Shown one piece after another: positions 7,301-16,891 of a stretch of 64,000 nucleotides of DNA. The stretch covers positions 2,728,001 through 2,792,000 of the forward strand of contig NC_010681.1 of the NCBI RefSeq assembly GCF_000020125.1, in the 5' to 3' direction. The notes under the pieces were generated by a model, which ran no database searches, was not told where the DNA came from, and was given only the letters and a program-made list of their open reading frames with translations. This DNA comes from Paraburkholderia phytofirmans PsJN. GTDB taxonomy: Bacteria > Pseudomonadota > Gammaproteobacteria > Burkholderiales > Burkholderiaceae. Position numbers and translations under genes: made by a program. How positions within the stretch are numbered: the stretch's first letter is position 1; each line of letters opens with the position of its first letter.

Positions 7301-9903
7301 ACTGCTTCGCGGTATTCGTGGTGCGCTGGATGAAACACGTGCGGGTTTGCCGCAATCTGCTGCGCCGCGCGCTCGAAGCGGCCAACCGGATCGGCGATCT
7401 CACGTATGGAGCCTACACGTGCCAACACCTCAACTCGAACCTGCTGTTCGCCGGCGACCCGCTACCCGAGGCGCAAGGCGAAGCCGAGCGCGGCCTTGCG
7501 TACGCCGAGAAGGTGCGGTTCGGTCTCGTCATCGACTTCATCAGTACGCAACTCGCGCTGATCCGGATGCTCCGCGGCCGGACGCCGACGTTCGGCTGCC
7601 TCGACGACGGACGGTTCAGTGAGCGTCATATCGAAGAGCATCTGTCGAACAATCCGACCCTCGCGCTCGCCGCGTGCCTGTACTGGATCCGGAAACTGCA
7701 GGCGCGCTATCTCGCCGGCGACTATGCCGTCGCCATGGACGCCGCGTCGAAGGCGCAACAGCTGCTCTGGACCTCGGCGTCGTTCCTCGAGGAAGCCGAG
7801 TTTCATTTTTACGCCGCGCTGGCTCGTGCCGCATGGTGCGACGCCGTTCCGGGCGGAGAACGAACGCAACACCTGAACGCAGTCGCCGCACATCACCGGC
7901 AGCTTCGGATATGGGCCGCCAACTGCCCGGAGAATTTCGCCAACCGCGTCGAGCTGGTCGGCGCCGAGATGGCGCGAATCGAAGGCCGCGTGCTCGATGC
8001 TGAAAACCTTTACGAGCAAGCCATCCGCTCGGCGCAGGAAAGCGGCTTTGTCCACAACGAGGCGCTCGCCTATGAACTCGCGTCACGGTTTTACTCGGCG
8101 CGCGGTTTTGCAAGGATCGCCCGCCTCTATCTGCAGGAGGCCCGCTACGGCTACCTGCGTTGGCGCGCCGACGGCAAGGTGCGCCAACTCGAGGAGCGCT
8201 ATCCGGACTTGCGAACGGAGGAACTCGCGCCAGGCCCGACCACCACGATCGCAACGCCCGTCGAACGCCTCGACCTCGCGACCGTGATCAAGGTGTCACA
8301 GGCCGCTTCGGGCGACATCGTGCTGGACAAGCTGATCGATATGATCATGCGGACGGCCGTCGAACAGGCCGGCGCGCAGCGTGGCTTGCTGATCCGGTCG
8401 AACAGCGGCGAACAGTGGATTGCCGCGGAAGCGACGACCGACGGCGACGCAACCCGGTTGCAAGTGCGCGACATGCCTGTAAGTGCCGCGTCGCTACCGG
8501 AATCGATGCTCTACCACGCCCTTCGCACCCGCGAGAACATCATTCTCGACGATGCCGCAAGCGACTCTCCATTTGCCGCGGATTCGTATATCCGTCGGCA
8601 TCGCACCCGCTCCGTGCTTTGCCTGCCCTTGATGAATCGGGCGCAACTCACCGGCGTGCTCTACCTCGAAAATAATCTGACCGCCGGCGTGTTCAACCCC
8701 GCCCGGCTCGCGGTGCTAAAGCTGGTGGCCTCGCAGGCGGCAATCTCGCTGGAGAACGCTTATCTGTATCGCGACCTCGCGGAACGCGAAGCGAAGATCC
8801 GCCGCCTTGTCGACGCCAACATTATCGGCATCCTGGTCTGGAATGCCGGCGGTGTCATTCTCGAGGCCAACGACGCCTTTCTTCGGATGGTGGGTTATGA
8901 GCGGGAAGATCTCGTGTCGGGTCGCGTACGCTGGCGGGACCTGACGCCGCCGGAGTGGCTTCAGGGCAGCGAGCAGGCTCTCGGGGAGGCGGTGCAAACG
9001 GGCCGCGCCCCGCCCTATGAGAAGGAGTACGTGAGGAAAGACGGCAGCCGTGTGGCCGTCATGGTCGGGTTGGCGACTTTCGAAGCGGGCCGCGAGGAAG
9101 GCGTCGCCTTCGTACTCGACCTGACCGAGCGCAAGCGCGTGGAGGAACAAGCTCGCCAGAACGAGCGGCGCTATCGCGAGGTACAGGCCGAATTCGCTCA
9201 CGCCAACCGGGTGGCCACGGTCGGCCAGCTTGCGGCGTCGATCGCTCATGAAGTCAAGCAACCGATCGCCGCAACGGTGGCCAACGCCGGCGCGGCGCTG
9301 TTATGGCTAAGCGCGCGACCTCCTGATCTGAGCGAGGCCCGGCAGGCGCTCGAGCGTATCGTCAACGACGGCAGCCGTGCGGGCGACGTGATCAACCGCA
9401 TCCGCGATCTGATCCGCAAGGCGCCGCCGCGCAAGGAACGGGTGGACATCAACGCAGCGATTCATGAGGTGATCGAACTGACCCGCAGCGAAGCCGCGAG
9501 GAGCGGTGCTTCGGTGGAGACGCAACTCGCGGAGGACTTGCCGTCGATTGAAGGCGATCGTGTCGAACTGCAACAGGTTCTCCTCAACCTGATCATCAAT
9601 GCGCTCGAGGCGATGAACGACGTCGGCGACGGCGTGCGGCACCTGTTCATCACAACCGTGAAAGTCGACTCCGGCTCCGTGCTCGTGACAGTGCGCGATT
9701 CGGGACCGGGCTTCGCTCCGCAGAGCGCCGAGCGCGTGTTCGTACCTTTCTACACCACGAAGCCCACTGGCTTGGGGATGGGGCTGTCGATCTGCCGTTC
9801 TATCATCGAAGCGCATGGCGGTCGATTGTGGGCAAGCGCGAATTTGCCCCGTGGCGCCATCGTTCAATTCACCGTGCCGCCCTATCCAGTCGTTTCATCG
9901 TGA
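4390..9903 (+). CDS. Giant hybrid: Ser/Thr kinase-like/AAA ATPase/GAF/PAS/histidine kinase
   Basis: This 1837-residue cytoplasmic signalling protein has, in order: a protein-kinase-like fold (about 60-275, with VHKDLKP at 123-129 and YMAPEQ); an AAA/STAND-type ATPase (Walker A GYSGIGKS at 327-334, Walker B LFLDDLQWLD around 454-463) followed by a long helical region; GAF (about 1297-1450); PAS (about 1468-1580); and a histidine kinase core (phospho-acceptor H1620 in IAHEVKQP, N-box NLIINALEAM, G-box GLGMGLSI). The kinase part lacks key residues: the HRDLKPxN Asn is replaced by His (H131), DFG reads GFG (G145-G147), and there is no obvious VAIK lysine. No membrane segments are evident. No response regulator is adjacent, so its phosphotransfer partner is unknown. 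AGGG at 4381-4384 is the likely ribosome site. Confidence 0.92.
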   Translation: MPMDNSLQIVWNDGQRAVSRERRAGEAGERDVLLARAAAEQPRPDSVDQLAHEFGLKDELDSAWAVRPLELMREGSRTLLVLEDPGGGPLAHLLGAPLEIEDSLRLAVGIAAALGRLHQRGLVHKDLKPTHIMVNCADGRVRLTGFGLASRLPRERQAPEPPETIAGTLAYMAPEQTGRMNRSIDSRSDLYALGVTLYQMLTGALPFMAADPTEWVHCHIARKPVAPSARLATVPAAISHIVMKLLAKTAEERYQTAAGVERDLRLCLADWRRQRRIDDFPLGEHDSPDRLLIPEKLYGREHEVEILVAAFDRIVGSGVPELVLVTGYSGIGKSSVVNELHKVLVQPRGLFAAGKFDQYKRDIPYATLVQAFQSLVRPLLGKRDADLASWRDALLAALDVNAGLMTDLIPELKLIIGEPPPVPDLAPQQAQHRFMQVFRRFIGVFARAEHPLALFLDDLQWLDAATLDLLEDLLIRPELRYLMLVGAYRDNEVDGTHRLTGKLQAIGSAGVRINQITLAPLARAHVSQLIGEALHCEPARTEPLARLVHEKTAGNPFFVIQFLHALAERDLLTFDHDAGQWRWDPDRIHATGYTDNIVDLMVGKLSRLQGQTQQALQQLACLGNVAEITTLSTVLGVAQTQLHSALWEAVRQELVERLGGSYRFAHDRIHEAAYSLIPPASRAQAHLRIGRLLAAETPAENREEAIFEIVGQLNRGAALITSRDERERLAGFNLLAAQRAKASAAYGSALTYLVTGIGLLDDDCWERRHELILALELNRAACEFLTGQLSTADERLASLSQRAATTVEQASVACLHTDVCTTLDRSDRAVAVCLDYLRHVGFEWSPHPDDETVRREYERIGSLLGKRAIEALIDLPLMQDPASLATAEVLSKLLPPAVQTDANLASLTICKAVSFSLERGNCDASCVPYIMLCRIAGPRFGDYQAGFLFGQLGYELVERRGLKRFEASTYHCFAVFVVRWMKHVRVCRNLLRRALEAANRIGDLTYGAYTCQHLNSNLLFAGDPLPEAQGEAERGLAYAEKVRFGLVIDFISTQLALIRMLRGRTPTFGCLDDGRFSERHIEEHLSNNPTLALAACLYWIRKLQARYLAGDYAVAMDAASKAQQLLWTSASFLEEAEFHFYAALARAAWCDAVPGGERTQHLNAVAAHHRQLRIWAANCPENFANRVELVGAEMARIEGRVLDAENLYEQAIRSAQESGFVHNEALAYELASRFYSARGFARIARLYLQEARYGYLRWRADGKVRQLEERYPDLRTEELAPGPTTTIATPVERLDLATVIKVSQAASGDIVLDKLIDMIMRTAVEQAGAQRGLLIRSNSGEQWIAAEATTDGDATRLQVRDMPVSAASLPESMLYHALRTRENIILDDAASDSPFAADSYIRRHRTRSVLCLPLMNRAQLTGVLYLENNLTAGVFNPARLAVLKLVASQAAISLENAYLYRDLAEREAKIRRLVDANIIGILVWNAGGVILEANDAFLRMVGYEREDLVSGRVRWRDLTPPEWLQGSEQALGEAVQTGRAPPYEKEYVRKDGSRVAVMVGLATFEAGREEGVAFVLDLTERKRVEEQARQNERRYREVQAEFAHANRVATVGQLAASIAHEVKQPIAATVANAGAALLWLSARPPDLSEARQALERIVNDGSRAGDVINRIRDLIRKAPPRKERVDINAAIHEVIELTRSEAARSGASVETQLAEDLPSIEGDRVELQQVLLNLIINALEAMNDVGDGVRHLFITTVKVDSGSVLVTVRDSGPGFAPQSAERVFVPFYTTKPTGLGMGLSICRSIIEAHGGRLWASANLPRGAIVQFTVPPYPVVSS

Positions 9904-10129
9904 TCTCCCGGTGGCGCAAGAGCCCGGTGACGATGCGTGGCGCGCGCGTGGGCGAGCCGCGCGCGCGGCTTGGGGTTCACGTAGAACGGCAGTGCCACGT
10001 TAAATTGCTCGCGGCGTAATAAAGCATAAAGCAAAACGCTATACCGTCAGACATGCCGTCGACAGCAACCAGCTATTGTCGGTCGCCATCAGAGCGCGCC
10101 AGGCAGTAAACCCACAATTCCGTGCGGAA

Positions 10130-10171
10130 AAGCAGGAGCATTTCGATGCTCTGCAGACTACTGCAGAGCAT
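10130..10171 (-). terminator. Hairpin terminator after guaA, with overlapping alternative hairpin
   Basis: A perfect 11-bp inverted repeat (ATGCTCTGCAG / CTGCAGAGCAT, loop of 4, 10146-10171) lies 6 bases past the guaA stop. On the minus strand it is followed by a second hairpin sharing one arm (GAGCAT/ATGCTC at 10136-10151, 4-base loop) and a short T-run. The two cannot form together. Confidence 0.7.
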
Positions 10172-10177
10172 TCTGAA

Positions 10178-11761
10178 TTACTCCCACTCGATTGTCGCCG
10201 GCGGCTTCCCCGAGATGTCATACACCACCCGGTTAATCCCCCGCACTTCATTAATGATCCGGTTCGACACATGCCCCAGCAGCTCATGCGGCAGATGCGC
10301 CCAATGCGCGGTCATGAAGTCCAGCGTCTGCACGGCACGCAGCGCAACGACGTACTCATAAGTCCGCCCGTCGCCCATCACCCCAACGCTCTTCACCGGC
10401 AGAAACACCGCGAACGCCTGGCTCGTCAGATCGTACCAGGACTTGCCCGTTTCCTTATCGATGAAAGTGCGCAGCGTCTCGATGAAAATCGCGTCCGCGC
10501 GGCGCAGCAGGTCCGCGAAATCGCGCTTCACTTCGCCGAGAATCCGCACGCCCAGACCCGGGCCCGGGAACGGGTGGCGGTACACCATGGCCGGCGGCAA
10601 ACCGAGCTTGACGCCGAGTTCGCGCACTTCGTCCTTGAACAGTTCGCGCAGCGGTTCGAGCAGCTTCAGATTCAACGTTTCAGGTAGGCCGCCCACGTTG
10701 TGGTGGCTCTTGATAGTCTGCGCGCCCTTCTTGCCCTTGCCGGCCGATTCGATCACGTCCGGATAGATCGTGCCCTGAGCCAGCCACTTTGCATCGGTCA
10801 GTCGTCCGGCTTCAGCCTGGAACACTTCGACGAATTCCGCGCCGATGATCTTGCGCTTCGCTTCCGGATCGGTCACGCCGGCCAGCTTGCGCAGGAACAC
10901 TTCGCTGGCGTCCACGTGAATCACCTTCACGCCCAGGTGATCGGCGAAGGTCGCCATCACCTGCTCGGCTTCGTTCAAACGCAACAGACCGTGATCGACG
11001 AACACGCAGGTCAGTTGATCGCCGATCGCGCGATGCAACAGCGCCGCGGCCACCGACGAATCCACGCCGCCCGACAGCCCCAGAATCACGTGCTCGTTAC
11101 CGACCTGCTCGCGAATCTTCGCGACGGCTTCGTCGATATAGTTGCCCATTTCCCAGTCGGCCCGCGCGCCGCAAATCTGCAGCACGAAACGTTCGAGCAT
11201 GGCGCGGCCCTGCACGGTGTGCGTGACTTCCGGGTGCCATTGCAGGCCGTAGAAATGGCGCTTTTCGTCGGCCATGGCCGCAATCGGACACGATTCCGTC
11301 GACGCCATCAGCGCGAAGCCCGGCGGCATTTCCAGCACCTTGTCGCCGTGGCTCATCCACACCTTCAGCATGCCGTGACCTTCCGGCGTGGTGAAGTCTT
11401 TGATGCCTTCCAGCAGGCTCGTGTGATTGCGCGCGCGCACTTCGGCATAACCGAACTCGCGCAGATGGCCGATATCGACCTTGCCGCCGAGTTGCTCGGC
11501 CATGGCCTGCATGCCGTAGCAGATGCCGAGCACCGGCACGCCGAGTTCGAACACGGCTTGCGGCACGCGCGGCGTATCGGTTTCGGTGACCGAGCTCGGG
11601 CCGCCGGAGAGGATCACGCCCTTCGGCGCGAAGTCGCGGATGAACGACGCATCGACGTCGTACGGATGAATTTCCGAATACACGTTGGCTTCGCGAACGC
11701 GACGTGCAATCAGTTGGGTGACTTGCGAACCGAAGTCGAGGATCAGGATCTTGTCATGCAT
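10178..11761 (-). CDS. guaA: GMP synthase (glutamine-hydrolysing)
   Basis: GuaA converts XMP, ATP and glutamine to GMP in the last step of guanine nucleotide synthesis. The class I glutamine amidotransferase domain has the nucleophile Cys81 in GICYGMQ and the His/Glu pair in QWHPEVTHT. The ATP pyrophosphatase P-loop is [13 protein letters not shown], and the C-terminal dimerisation domain ends [10 protein letters not shown]. From ATG 11761 ([13 protein letters not shown]) the protein is 527 residues, the usual length; an ATG 18 bases upstream adds a non-conserved MTPSAA. It lies downstream of guaB and a small membrane-protein gene in one leftward operon. Confidence 0.98.
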   Translation of the reverse strand: MHDKILILDFGSQVTQLIARRVREANVYSEIHPYDVDASFIRDFAPKGVILSGGPSSVTETDTPRVPQAVFELGVPVLGICYGMQAMAEQLGGKVDIGHLREFGYAEVRARNHTSLLEGIKDFTTPEGHGMLKVWMSHGDKVLEMPPGFALMASTESCPIAAMADEKRHFYGLQWHPEVTHTVQGRAMLERFVLQICGARADWEMGNYIDEAVAKIREQVGNEHVILGLSGGVDSSVAAALLHRAIGDQLTCVFVDHGLLRLNEAEQVMATFADHLGVKVIHVDASEVFLRKLAGVTDPEAKRKIIGAEFVEVFQAEAGRLTDAKWLAQGTIYPDVIESAGKGKKGAQTIKSHHNVGGLPETLNLKLLEPLRELFKDEVRELGVKLGLPPAMVYRHPFPGPGLGVRILGEVKRDFADLLRRADAIFIETLRTFIDKETGKSWYDLTSQAFAVFLPVKSVGVMGDGRTYEYVVALRAVQTLDFMTAHWAHLPHELLGHVSNRIINEVRGINRVVYDISGKPPATIEWE

Positions 11762-11964
11762 GGCAGCGGACGGAGTCAAAAGTGAGCGGATACGGAATGC
11801 CGCGCGCGATGCGCGGCGTTGAATTCAAAGCGGTCCACGTGGGGACGATCGAGCATGAAACGTAACGATGCAGCGGGTTGGCGCATGCCGCGCCGCGGGC
11901 GTTTGCCCACGGCGCACGCAAACGGAATCCGGATGCTTGAGCGGGCGGTGTGGCGCGCGGCGCA

Positions 11965-12702
11965 TCAACCATGAAACGGCGGCCGGGGCGCGCCAGGCGC
12001 GTCGGCCGCGCCGTTGCGGGCTTCGTCTCGCGCGGCGGCGGCTTCCGCCCGCGCTGCGCGTTCGGACGGCGTCAGACTGGCTTCGTCGACCACCGGATGA
12101 AGCGGCGCCCCTGCCACAGGACTCACGGAACTGACAGGTCGCGTAACCGGCACGACGGGCTCGACGACCGGCTCAGCGTGATAAACCGGAAAACCCGCTG
12201 TGACACGGCCCGGCTCGCGCCGGTTGGCCGCATCTTTCGCGGCGTCTTTGGCAGCCTGCTTTTCGGCGCGCTCGGCAGCGGCGGCTTCTGCAAGCCGCAC
12301 TCTTTCACGCCGACGCACAGCTCCCGCCAAACGCACGCCGCCCAGACCGATTACCAGCAGCACCACGCCCGTCAGCACCGCGACGATCTGCCCAAAACCG
12401 GTCAGCGCCGGCGTATGCAGACCGAGCAGCCAGATCAGCATCAGCACGCCGGTCAACCAGTTCACGTGGCCAATCACCTTGGCGACGGCGGTGGTCAGCG
12501 CGCCGTCGATCGACGCGTGGAAGGCCAGCCATGCCAGCCCGATAAGCGCCACGCCAAACCCCTGGCCGACCAGAGCCGGCTGGGTTTGCACCAGAAGCAG
12601 CGCGTTGTACAACGAAGTCCACGGCGTCAGCAGAAACAGCAGGCCGAACGCAAGCAACAACAAGGCATCGAGGATGAGTACAGCGCGCAGCAATGGTTTC
12701 AT
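11965..12702 (-). CDS. Hypothetical membrane protein between guaB and guaA
   Basis: This 245-residue protein is not a family I can name. It starts 6 bases after the guaB stop, so it is surely co-transcribed. The N-terminal half has about four membrane helices (near residues 5-27, 44-64, 78-98 and 103-126), the second ending before FHASIDGAL. The second half is a charged Ala/Glu/Arg/Pro-rich cytoplasmic tail, with coiled-coil potential near AEAAAAERAEKQAAKDAAKD followed by a Val/Pro-rich and disordered end. Its position in the GMP operon does not by itself show a purine role. Confidence 0.8.
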   Translation of the reverse strand: MKPLLRAVLILDALLLLAFGLLFLLTPWTSLYNALLLVQTQPALVGQGFGVALIGLAWLAFHASIDGALTTAVAKVIGHVNWLTGVLMLIWLLGLHTPALTGFGQIVAVLTGVVLLVIGLGGVRLAGAVRRRERVRLAEAAAAERAEKQAAKDAAKDAANRREPGRVTAGFPVYHAEPVVEPVVPVTRPVSSVSPVAGAPLHPVVDEASLTPSERAARAEAAAARDEARNGAADAPGAPRPPFHG

Positions 12703-12708
12703 TGGCGT

Positions 12709-14169
12709 TTAGTCCACGTGGTAGTTGGGCGCTTCCTTGGTGATTTGCACGTCATGCACGTGCGACTCGCGCAAGCCCGCGCCCGTGATCTGCACGAACT
12801 CGGCCTTGTCGTTCATCTCGGCAATGGTGCGGCAGCCGCAATAACCCATGCTGGCGCGCACGCCACCGATCAGTTGGAACAGGATCGCGTTGACCGAGCC
12901 CTTGTAGGCGACGCGGCCTTCGATACCTTCCGGCACCAGCTTGTCGATGTTCGCGGAGTTGTCCTGGAAGTAGCGGTCCGCCGCGCCGTCCTTCATCGCG
13001 CCGACCGAGCCCATGCCACGGTAAGACTTGTACTGGCGGCCCTGATACAGGAACACGTCGCCCGGCGCTTCTTCGGTGCCGGCGAACATGCTGCCCATCA
13101 TCACGGCATTCGCGCCCGCTGCCAGCGCCTTGCTGACGTCGCCCGAGAAGCGCACGCCGCCGTCGGCGATGACCGGCACGCCCGTGCCCTTCAGCGCTTC
13201 GGACACGTTGGAGATCGCGGTGACTTGCGGCACGCCCACGCCGGCAACGATCCGCGTCGTGCAGATCGAGCCCGGGCCGATACCGACCTTCACACCGTCC
13301 GCGCCGTATTCGACGAGCGCCTTGGCGGCCGCCGCGGTGGCGATGTTGCCGCCGATCACCTCGACGTGCGGGAAGTTCTGCTTGACCCACTTGACGCGTT
13401 CGAGCACGCCCTGGCTATGGCCGTGCGCGGTATCCACGACGATCACGTCGACGCCCGCCTGCACCAGCAGTTCGACGCGCTCTTCATTGTCCGCGCCCAC
13501 GCCGACCGCCGCGCCCGCGCGCAGCTTGCCGTGTTCGTCTTTACAGGCGTCCGGGTGCTCGGTCTGCTTGGTGATGTCCTTGACGGTCATCAGGCCGCGC
13601 AGTTCGAATGCGTCGTTGATGACCAGCACGCGTTCGAGGCGATGGCTGTGCATCAGCGCCTTGGCTTCGGCGAGCGGCGTGCCTTCCTTGACGGTGACGA
13701 GACGCTCACGCGGCGTCATGATGTTGCGTACCGGCTCGTCCAGACGCTCTTCGAAACGCAGGTCGCGGTTCGTGACGATACCGATCAGTTGCGCGCCTTC
13801 GACGACCGGGAAGCCCGAAATGCCATGCTGCTGCGACAGGGCGATCACATCGCGCACTTTCATTTGCGGCGGCACCGTGATCGGATCACGCACCACGCCC
13901 GACTCGAAGCGCTTGACCTTGGCCACTTCACGCGCCTGTTCGGCTGCGGTGAGATTCTTGTGGATGATGCCCACGCCACCCATTTGCGCCATCGCAATGG
14001 CGAGGCGTGCTTCGGTGACGGTGTCCATGGCGGCGGACACGAGCGGCATATTCAGGGAGATGTTGCGGGTCAGCCGGGTCTTGAGGCTGGTGTCGCGCGG
14101 CAGAACATCGGAGAAAGCCGGGACGAGGAGCACGTCATCGAACGTGAGTGCTGTTTGGATCAGACGCAT
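12709..14169 (-). CDS. guaB: IMP dehydrogenase
   Basis: GuaB oxidises IMP to XMP with NAD+, the committed step to GMP. The 486-residue protein has the TIM barrel split by two CBS domains (about residues 93-205) that sense nucleotides. The catalytic loop GPGSICTTR carries Cys303. Other family segments are [18 protein letters not shown] at the start, [35 protein letters not shown] (shown here in parts) and the flap with [10 protein letters not shown]. It is the first gene of the guaB - membrane protein - guaA operon, with a good promoter directly upstream. Confidence 0.98.
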   Translation of the reverse strand: MRLIQTALTFDDVLLVPAFSDVLPRDTSLKTRLTRNISLNMPLVSAAMDTVTEARLAIAMAQMGGVGIIHKNLTAAEQAREVAKVKRFESGVVRDPITVPPQMKVRDVIALSQQHGISGFPVVEGAQLIGIVTNRDLRFEERLDEPVRNIMTPRERLVTVKEGTPLAEAKALMHSHRLERVLVINDAFELRGLMTVKDITKQTEHPDACKDEHGKLRAGAAVGVGADNEERVELLVQAGVDVIVVDTAHGHSQGVLERVKWVKQNFPHVEVIGGNIATAAAAKALVEYGADGVKVGIGPGSICTTRIVAGVGVPQVTAISNVSEALKGTGVPVIADGGVRFSGDVSKALAAGANAVMMGSMFAGTEEAPGDVFLYQGRQYKSYRGMGSVGAMKDGAADRYFQDNSANIDKLVPEGIEGRVAYKGSVNAILFQLIGGVRASMGYCGCRTIAEMNDKAEFVQITGAGLRESHVHDVQITKEAPNYHVD

Positions 14170-14195
14170 GGCAAATCCTATAGGCGCAAAAGCGA

Positions 14196-14224
14196 ATTAT
14201 ACGCGATACCTCCCTGGTTTTCAC
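14196..14224 (-). promoter_or_regulatory. Predicted sigma-70 promoter of guaB
   Basis: On the minus strand a consensus -10 TATAAT (14196-14201) lies 17 bases from a -35-like GTGAAA (14219-14224, four of six matches). Transcription would start near 14189, about 20 bases before the guaB ATG. Confidence 0.7.
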
Positions 14225-14441
14225 TGCACTAACAGCAGCTTAGCGAATTTCGGGCGGTTTTTTTCGCGCTATCGGGCCCCTCTATTTCGCTTGGCTGTTC
14301 GCCTCGGGTTCGATCGGGTTTCGTTTGCGCGTTCGGGCGCAGCCGGGCGCCGGCGGGCTCGAATTGCAGAATCGAACAAGACGCCCCGCCCGCCAACCGG
14401 CTATTCTGCCGACCATTCCAGTTTTTTTGCAGGGGCAGTCG

Positions 14442-15419
14442 ATGCAGCGCGGTGTGGCATATGGAGTAATGGCCGGGGCCTTATGGGGCATGGTTTTTCT
14501 GGTGCCGCGCGTGCTGCCGGACTTTTCGCCGCTGCTTCTGAGCGCGGGCCGCTACACGATGTACGGCATCGTCTCGCTGGCCGCCGCGCTGCCCATGGCG
14601 CGCTCGCTCGTCAAACGGCTGACCCGCGAGGATCTCGGCGCGCTGGTGAAGCTGGCTTTGGCCGGCAACCTCCTCTACTACCTGCTGCTGACGGCGGCCG
14701 TGCACCTGATCGGCATCGCGCCGGCGTCGCTGATCGTCGGCGTGCTGCCCGTTACGGTGACGCTGCTGGGCCGCCGCGATCACGGCGCGGTGCCGCTCGC
14801 CCGCCTCGCCTGGCCGCTCGCGATGGTGATGGCGGGCATCGTCTGCATCAACATCGATGTCTTTACGGTGGTGGACAGCACGCCGGTCAGTGTCGTCACC
14901 AAGCTGATCGGGCTCGCCTGCGCGGTGGGCGCCTTGGGATGCTGGACGTGGTTTGCGGTCGAAAACGCCCGCTATCTGCAGCGCCAGACGCATTTCAGCG
15001 GCAATGAATGGTCAGTCTTGTGGGGCGTGGTGACGGGCGCGCTCGGCGCGGCGCTATGGCTCGTGATCGCCGTGCTGCCGGCGGGCGGCCCGCAAGGCGA
15101 ACTGGCCGACGGGCGCTGGCACACCTTCTGGATGCTGAATCTCGGGCTCGCGATCGGCGCATCTTGGCTCGGCAACGGATTGTGGAATGCCGCATCGAAA
15201 CGGCTGCCGTTGACGCTCTCCGGCCAGATGATCGTGTTCGAGACGCTTTTCGCGCTGCTTTACGCGTTCATTTACGACCAGCGGCTGCCGCGCCCGCTCG
15301 AACTGGCGGCGATTCTGCTGCTGGTGGCCGGTGTGTGCTGGTCAGTGCGCCAGCATGCGGACGACGATACATCCGCGCCTGCAGGGATCGAGGAAAAGCC
15401 GCAGGTGTCGGCGCCTTGA
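14442..15419 (+). CDS. DMT-superfamily permease (EamA/RhaT type)
   Basis: The 325-residue product has about ten hydrophobic helices, in the inverted-repeat layout of drug/metabolite transporters. It opens [20 protein letters not shown], the typical first EamA helix with its GxxWG turn; the second half has [21 protein letters not shown] and [15 protein letters not shown] 14442 follows AGGGGCAG at a good distance; upstream in-frame codons are Arg/Pro-rich and not membrane-like. The substrate is unknown. It is divergent from guaB and convergent with rnfH. A second DMT permease lies at 53072-54067. Confidence 0.9.
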   Translation: MQRGVAYGVMAGALWGMVFLVPRVLPDFSPLLLSAGRYTMYGIVSLAAALPMARSLVKRLTREDLGALVKLALAGNLLYYLLLTAAVHLIGIAPASLIVGVLPVTVTLLGRRDHGAVPLARLAWPLAMVMAGIVCINIDVFTVVDSTPVSVVTKLIGLACAVGALGCWTWFAVENARYLQRQTHFSGNEWSVLWGVVTGALGAALWLVIAVLPAGGPQGELADGRWHTFWMLNLGLAIGASWLGNGLWNAASKRLPLTLSGQMIVFETLFALLYAFIYDQRLPRPLELAAILLLVAGVCWSVRQHADDDTSAPAGIEEKPQVSAP

Positions 15420-15460
15420 GACAGGGCGCTCTCGCCCTTCTCTGCTCACGCGAAATGCGC

Positions 15461-15793
15461 CTAGCGCGAATCCTTGTTCTGCCAGCGACGCCCTTCGATC
15501 GAACCCGCTTTGCGGGTCTTCTCGACGCGCCGCTGACGCGACGCCTTGGGATCGACCAGCAGCGGCCGGTAAATCTCGACCCGGTCATGGTCGGCCAGCA
15601 CCGCGTCGAGCGGCTTGAGTTTGCCGAACACGCCCACTTTCTGCGTGCCCAGATCGATTTGCGGGAACCGCCGCAAGATGCCGCTGGCGTCCAGCGCCTG
15701 CTGCAACGTGGCGCCTGCGGGCAATTCCAGCGCGATCAGCGCCTGCTCGTCGGCCGACGCATAACAGACTTCAATCGACAGGCGCGCGTTCAT
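15461..15793 (-). CDS. rnfH: RnfH family ubiquitin-like protein
   Basis: This 110-residue protein opens MNARLSIEVCYASADEQALIAL and contains GVFGKLKPLDAVLADHDRVEIYRPLLVDPK, which is the conserved RnfH core (UPF0125, beta-grasp fold), given here only as landmarks near residues 53-82. The Arg/Lys-rich tail RQRRVEKTRK follows. Its ATG overlaps the stop of ratA (ATGA), the same pairing seen as ratA-ratB in enteric bacteria. The biochemical role of RnfH is not established. Confidence 0.9.
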   Translation of the reverse strand: MNARLSIEVCYASADEQALIALELPAGATLQQALDASGILRRFPQIDLGTQKVGVFGKLKPLDAVLADHDRVEIYRPLLVDPKASRQRRVEKTRKAGSIEGRRWQNKDSR

Positions 15794-16227
15794 GCCTTAC
15801 CGTAGCGCTGATCGGCACGCTTCACGAACGATTCGACGAAGGTATTGGCAATGTGGTTGAACACCGGGCCAATGATCTTCTCAAGAATAATGTTGGTGAA
15901 TTCGTAGTGCAGCGCGAATTCGATCTTGCAGGCATCGGCGCGCAATGGCGTAAAACGCCAGAAGCCCGTGAACTTGCGAAACGGGCCGTCCGCGAACTCC
16001 ATATCGATGCGCGTGGGCCGCTCCATGCTGTTACGCGTGGCGAAGTGCTGCTTGATGCCCTTGAAGTTGATATCGATCTTCGCCTCCATGCCGGTTTCGT
16101 CCCGGCGGCGGATTTCGACTCCCCCGCACCACGGCAGGAAGTTGGGGTAATCGGCGACGTCGGTGACGAGGTCGAACATCTGTTCCGCCGAATGGCGGAT
16201 CAACACGGTTTTCTGGACATCTGCCAT
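15790..16227 (-). CDS. ratA: RatA/START-like coenzyme Q-binding family protein
   Basis: The 145-residue product from ATG 16227 (MADVQKTVLIRHSAEQMFDL) belongs to the polyketide cyclase/START-like family of E. coli RatA and yeast Coq10. Recognisable segments are VTDVADYPNFLPWCGG, MEAKIDINFKGIKQHFATRN and the C-terminal FVKRADQRYG. RatA is reported to bind 50S subunits and block 70S formation in E. coli; Coq10 homologues bind ubiquinone, so either role is possible. It is divergent from smpB, a conserved arrangement. A longer start at 16248 adds MPRAVQF, less likely. Confidence 0.9.
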   Translation of the reverse strand: MADVQKTVLIRHSAEQMFDLVTDVADYPNFLPWCGGVEIRRRDETGMEAKIDINFKGIKQHFATRNSMERPTRIDMEFADGPFRKFTGFWRFTPLRADACKIEFALHYEFTNIILEKIIGPVFNHIANTFVESFVKRADQRYGKA

Positions 16228-16327
16228 AAATTGAACAGCGCGTGGCAAGGGTGGACGAGCGCAGCGGGCTTTCCTTGCCCCGCTTTGCTAAAATCGTGAT
16301 TTTAAACGAGTTGGGCACTTTCCATTC

Positions 16328-16774
16328 ATGAGCATCATCGACAACAGAAAAGCCTTCTACGACTACTCGGTCGAAGAACGCTATGAAGCAGGGCTCGTGC
16401 TCGAAGGATGGGAGGTCAAGGCGCTGCGCGCCGGGCGCGGCCAGATCAAGGAAGGGTACGTCGTTATCAAGAATAACGAACTGTTCCTGATCGGCACGCA
16501 CATCAGCCCGTTGCCCGAAGCCTCGACCCACATCAATCCCGATCCGGTGCGCACGCGCAAGCTGCTGTTGCACAGCGAGGAGATCAGCAAACTGATCGGC
16601 AAGGTCGAGCAGCGCGGCTACACGCTCGTGCCGCTGAATTTTCACTACAAGGGCGGCCGCGTCAAATGCGAGATTGGCCTCGCCAAGGGTAAGAAGCAGC
16701 ACGACAAGCGCGAAACCGAAAAGAAACGCGATTGGGAACGTGAAAAGGCGCGGTTGATGCGCTCGCCGACTTGA
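16328..16774 (+). CDS. smpB: SsrA-binding protein SmpB
   Basis: SmpB binds tmRNA and brings it to stalled ribosomes for trans-translation. The 148 residues show the family landmarks: [20 protein letters not shown] at the start, [29 protein letters not shown] and the basic tail [15 protein letters not shown], which folds along the decoding centre. A -10-like TAAAAT (16289-16294) precedes the gene without a clear -35. It is divergent from ratA. The ssrA gene itself is not in this window. Confidence 0.97.
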   Translation: MSIIDNRKAFYDYSVEERYEAGLVLEGWEVKALRAGRGQIKEGYVVIKNNELFLIGTHISPLPEASTHINPDPVRTRKLLLHSEEISKLIGKVEQRGYTLVPLNFHYKGGRVKCEIGLAKGKKQHDKRETEKKRDWEREKARLMRSPT

Positions 16775-16891
16775 TGAGCGGCGTGGTTTGATCGGCCGTT
16801 GAATGCGGCCGGTATGCTGTTATGCCGCTTGTGGTCTGCCCACATGCGCTGCGATCGGCTCGAATGTGGCAAGGAAGCGCGCCTCACAAGC

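Noticed and set aside
11950..14232. 760-codon plus-strand frame spanning guaB and the membrane gene
   Set aside because: Antisense to two supported genes, His/Arg/Asp-rich shadow composition.
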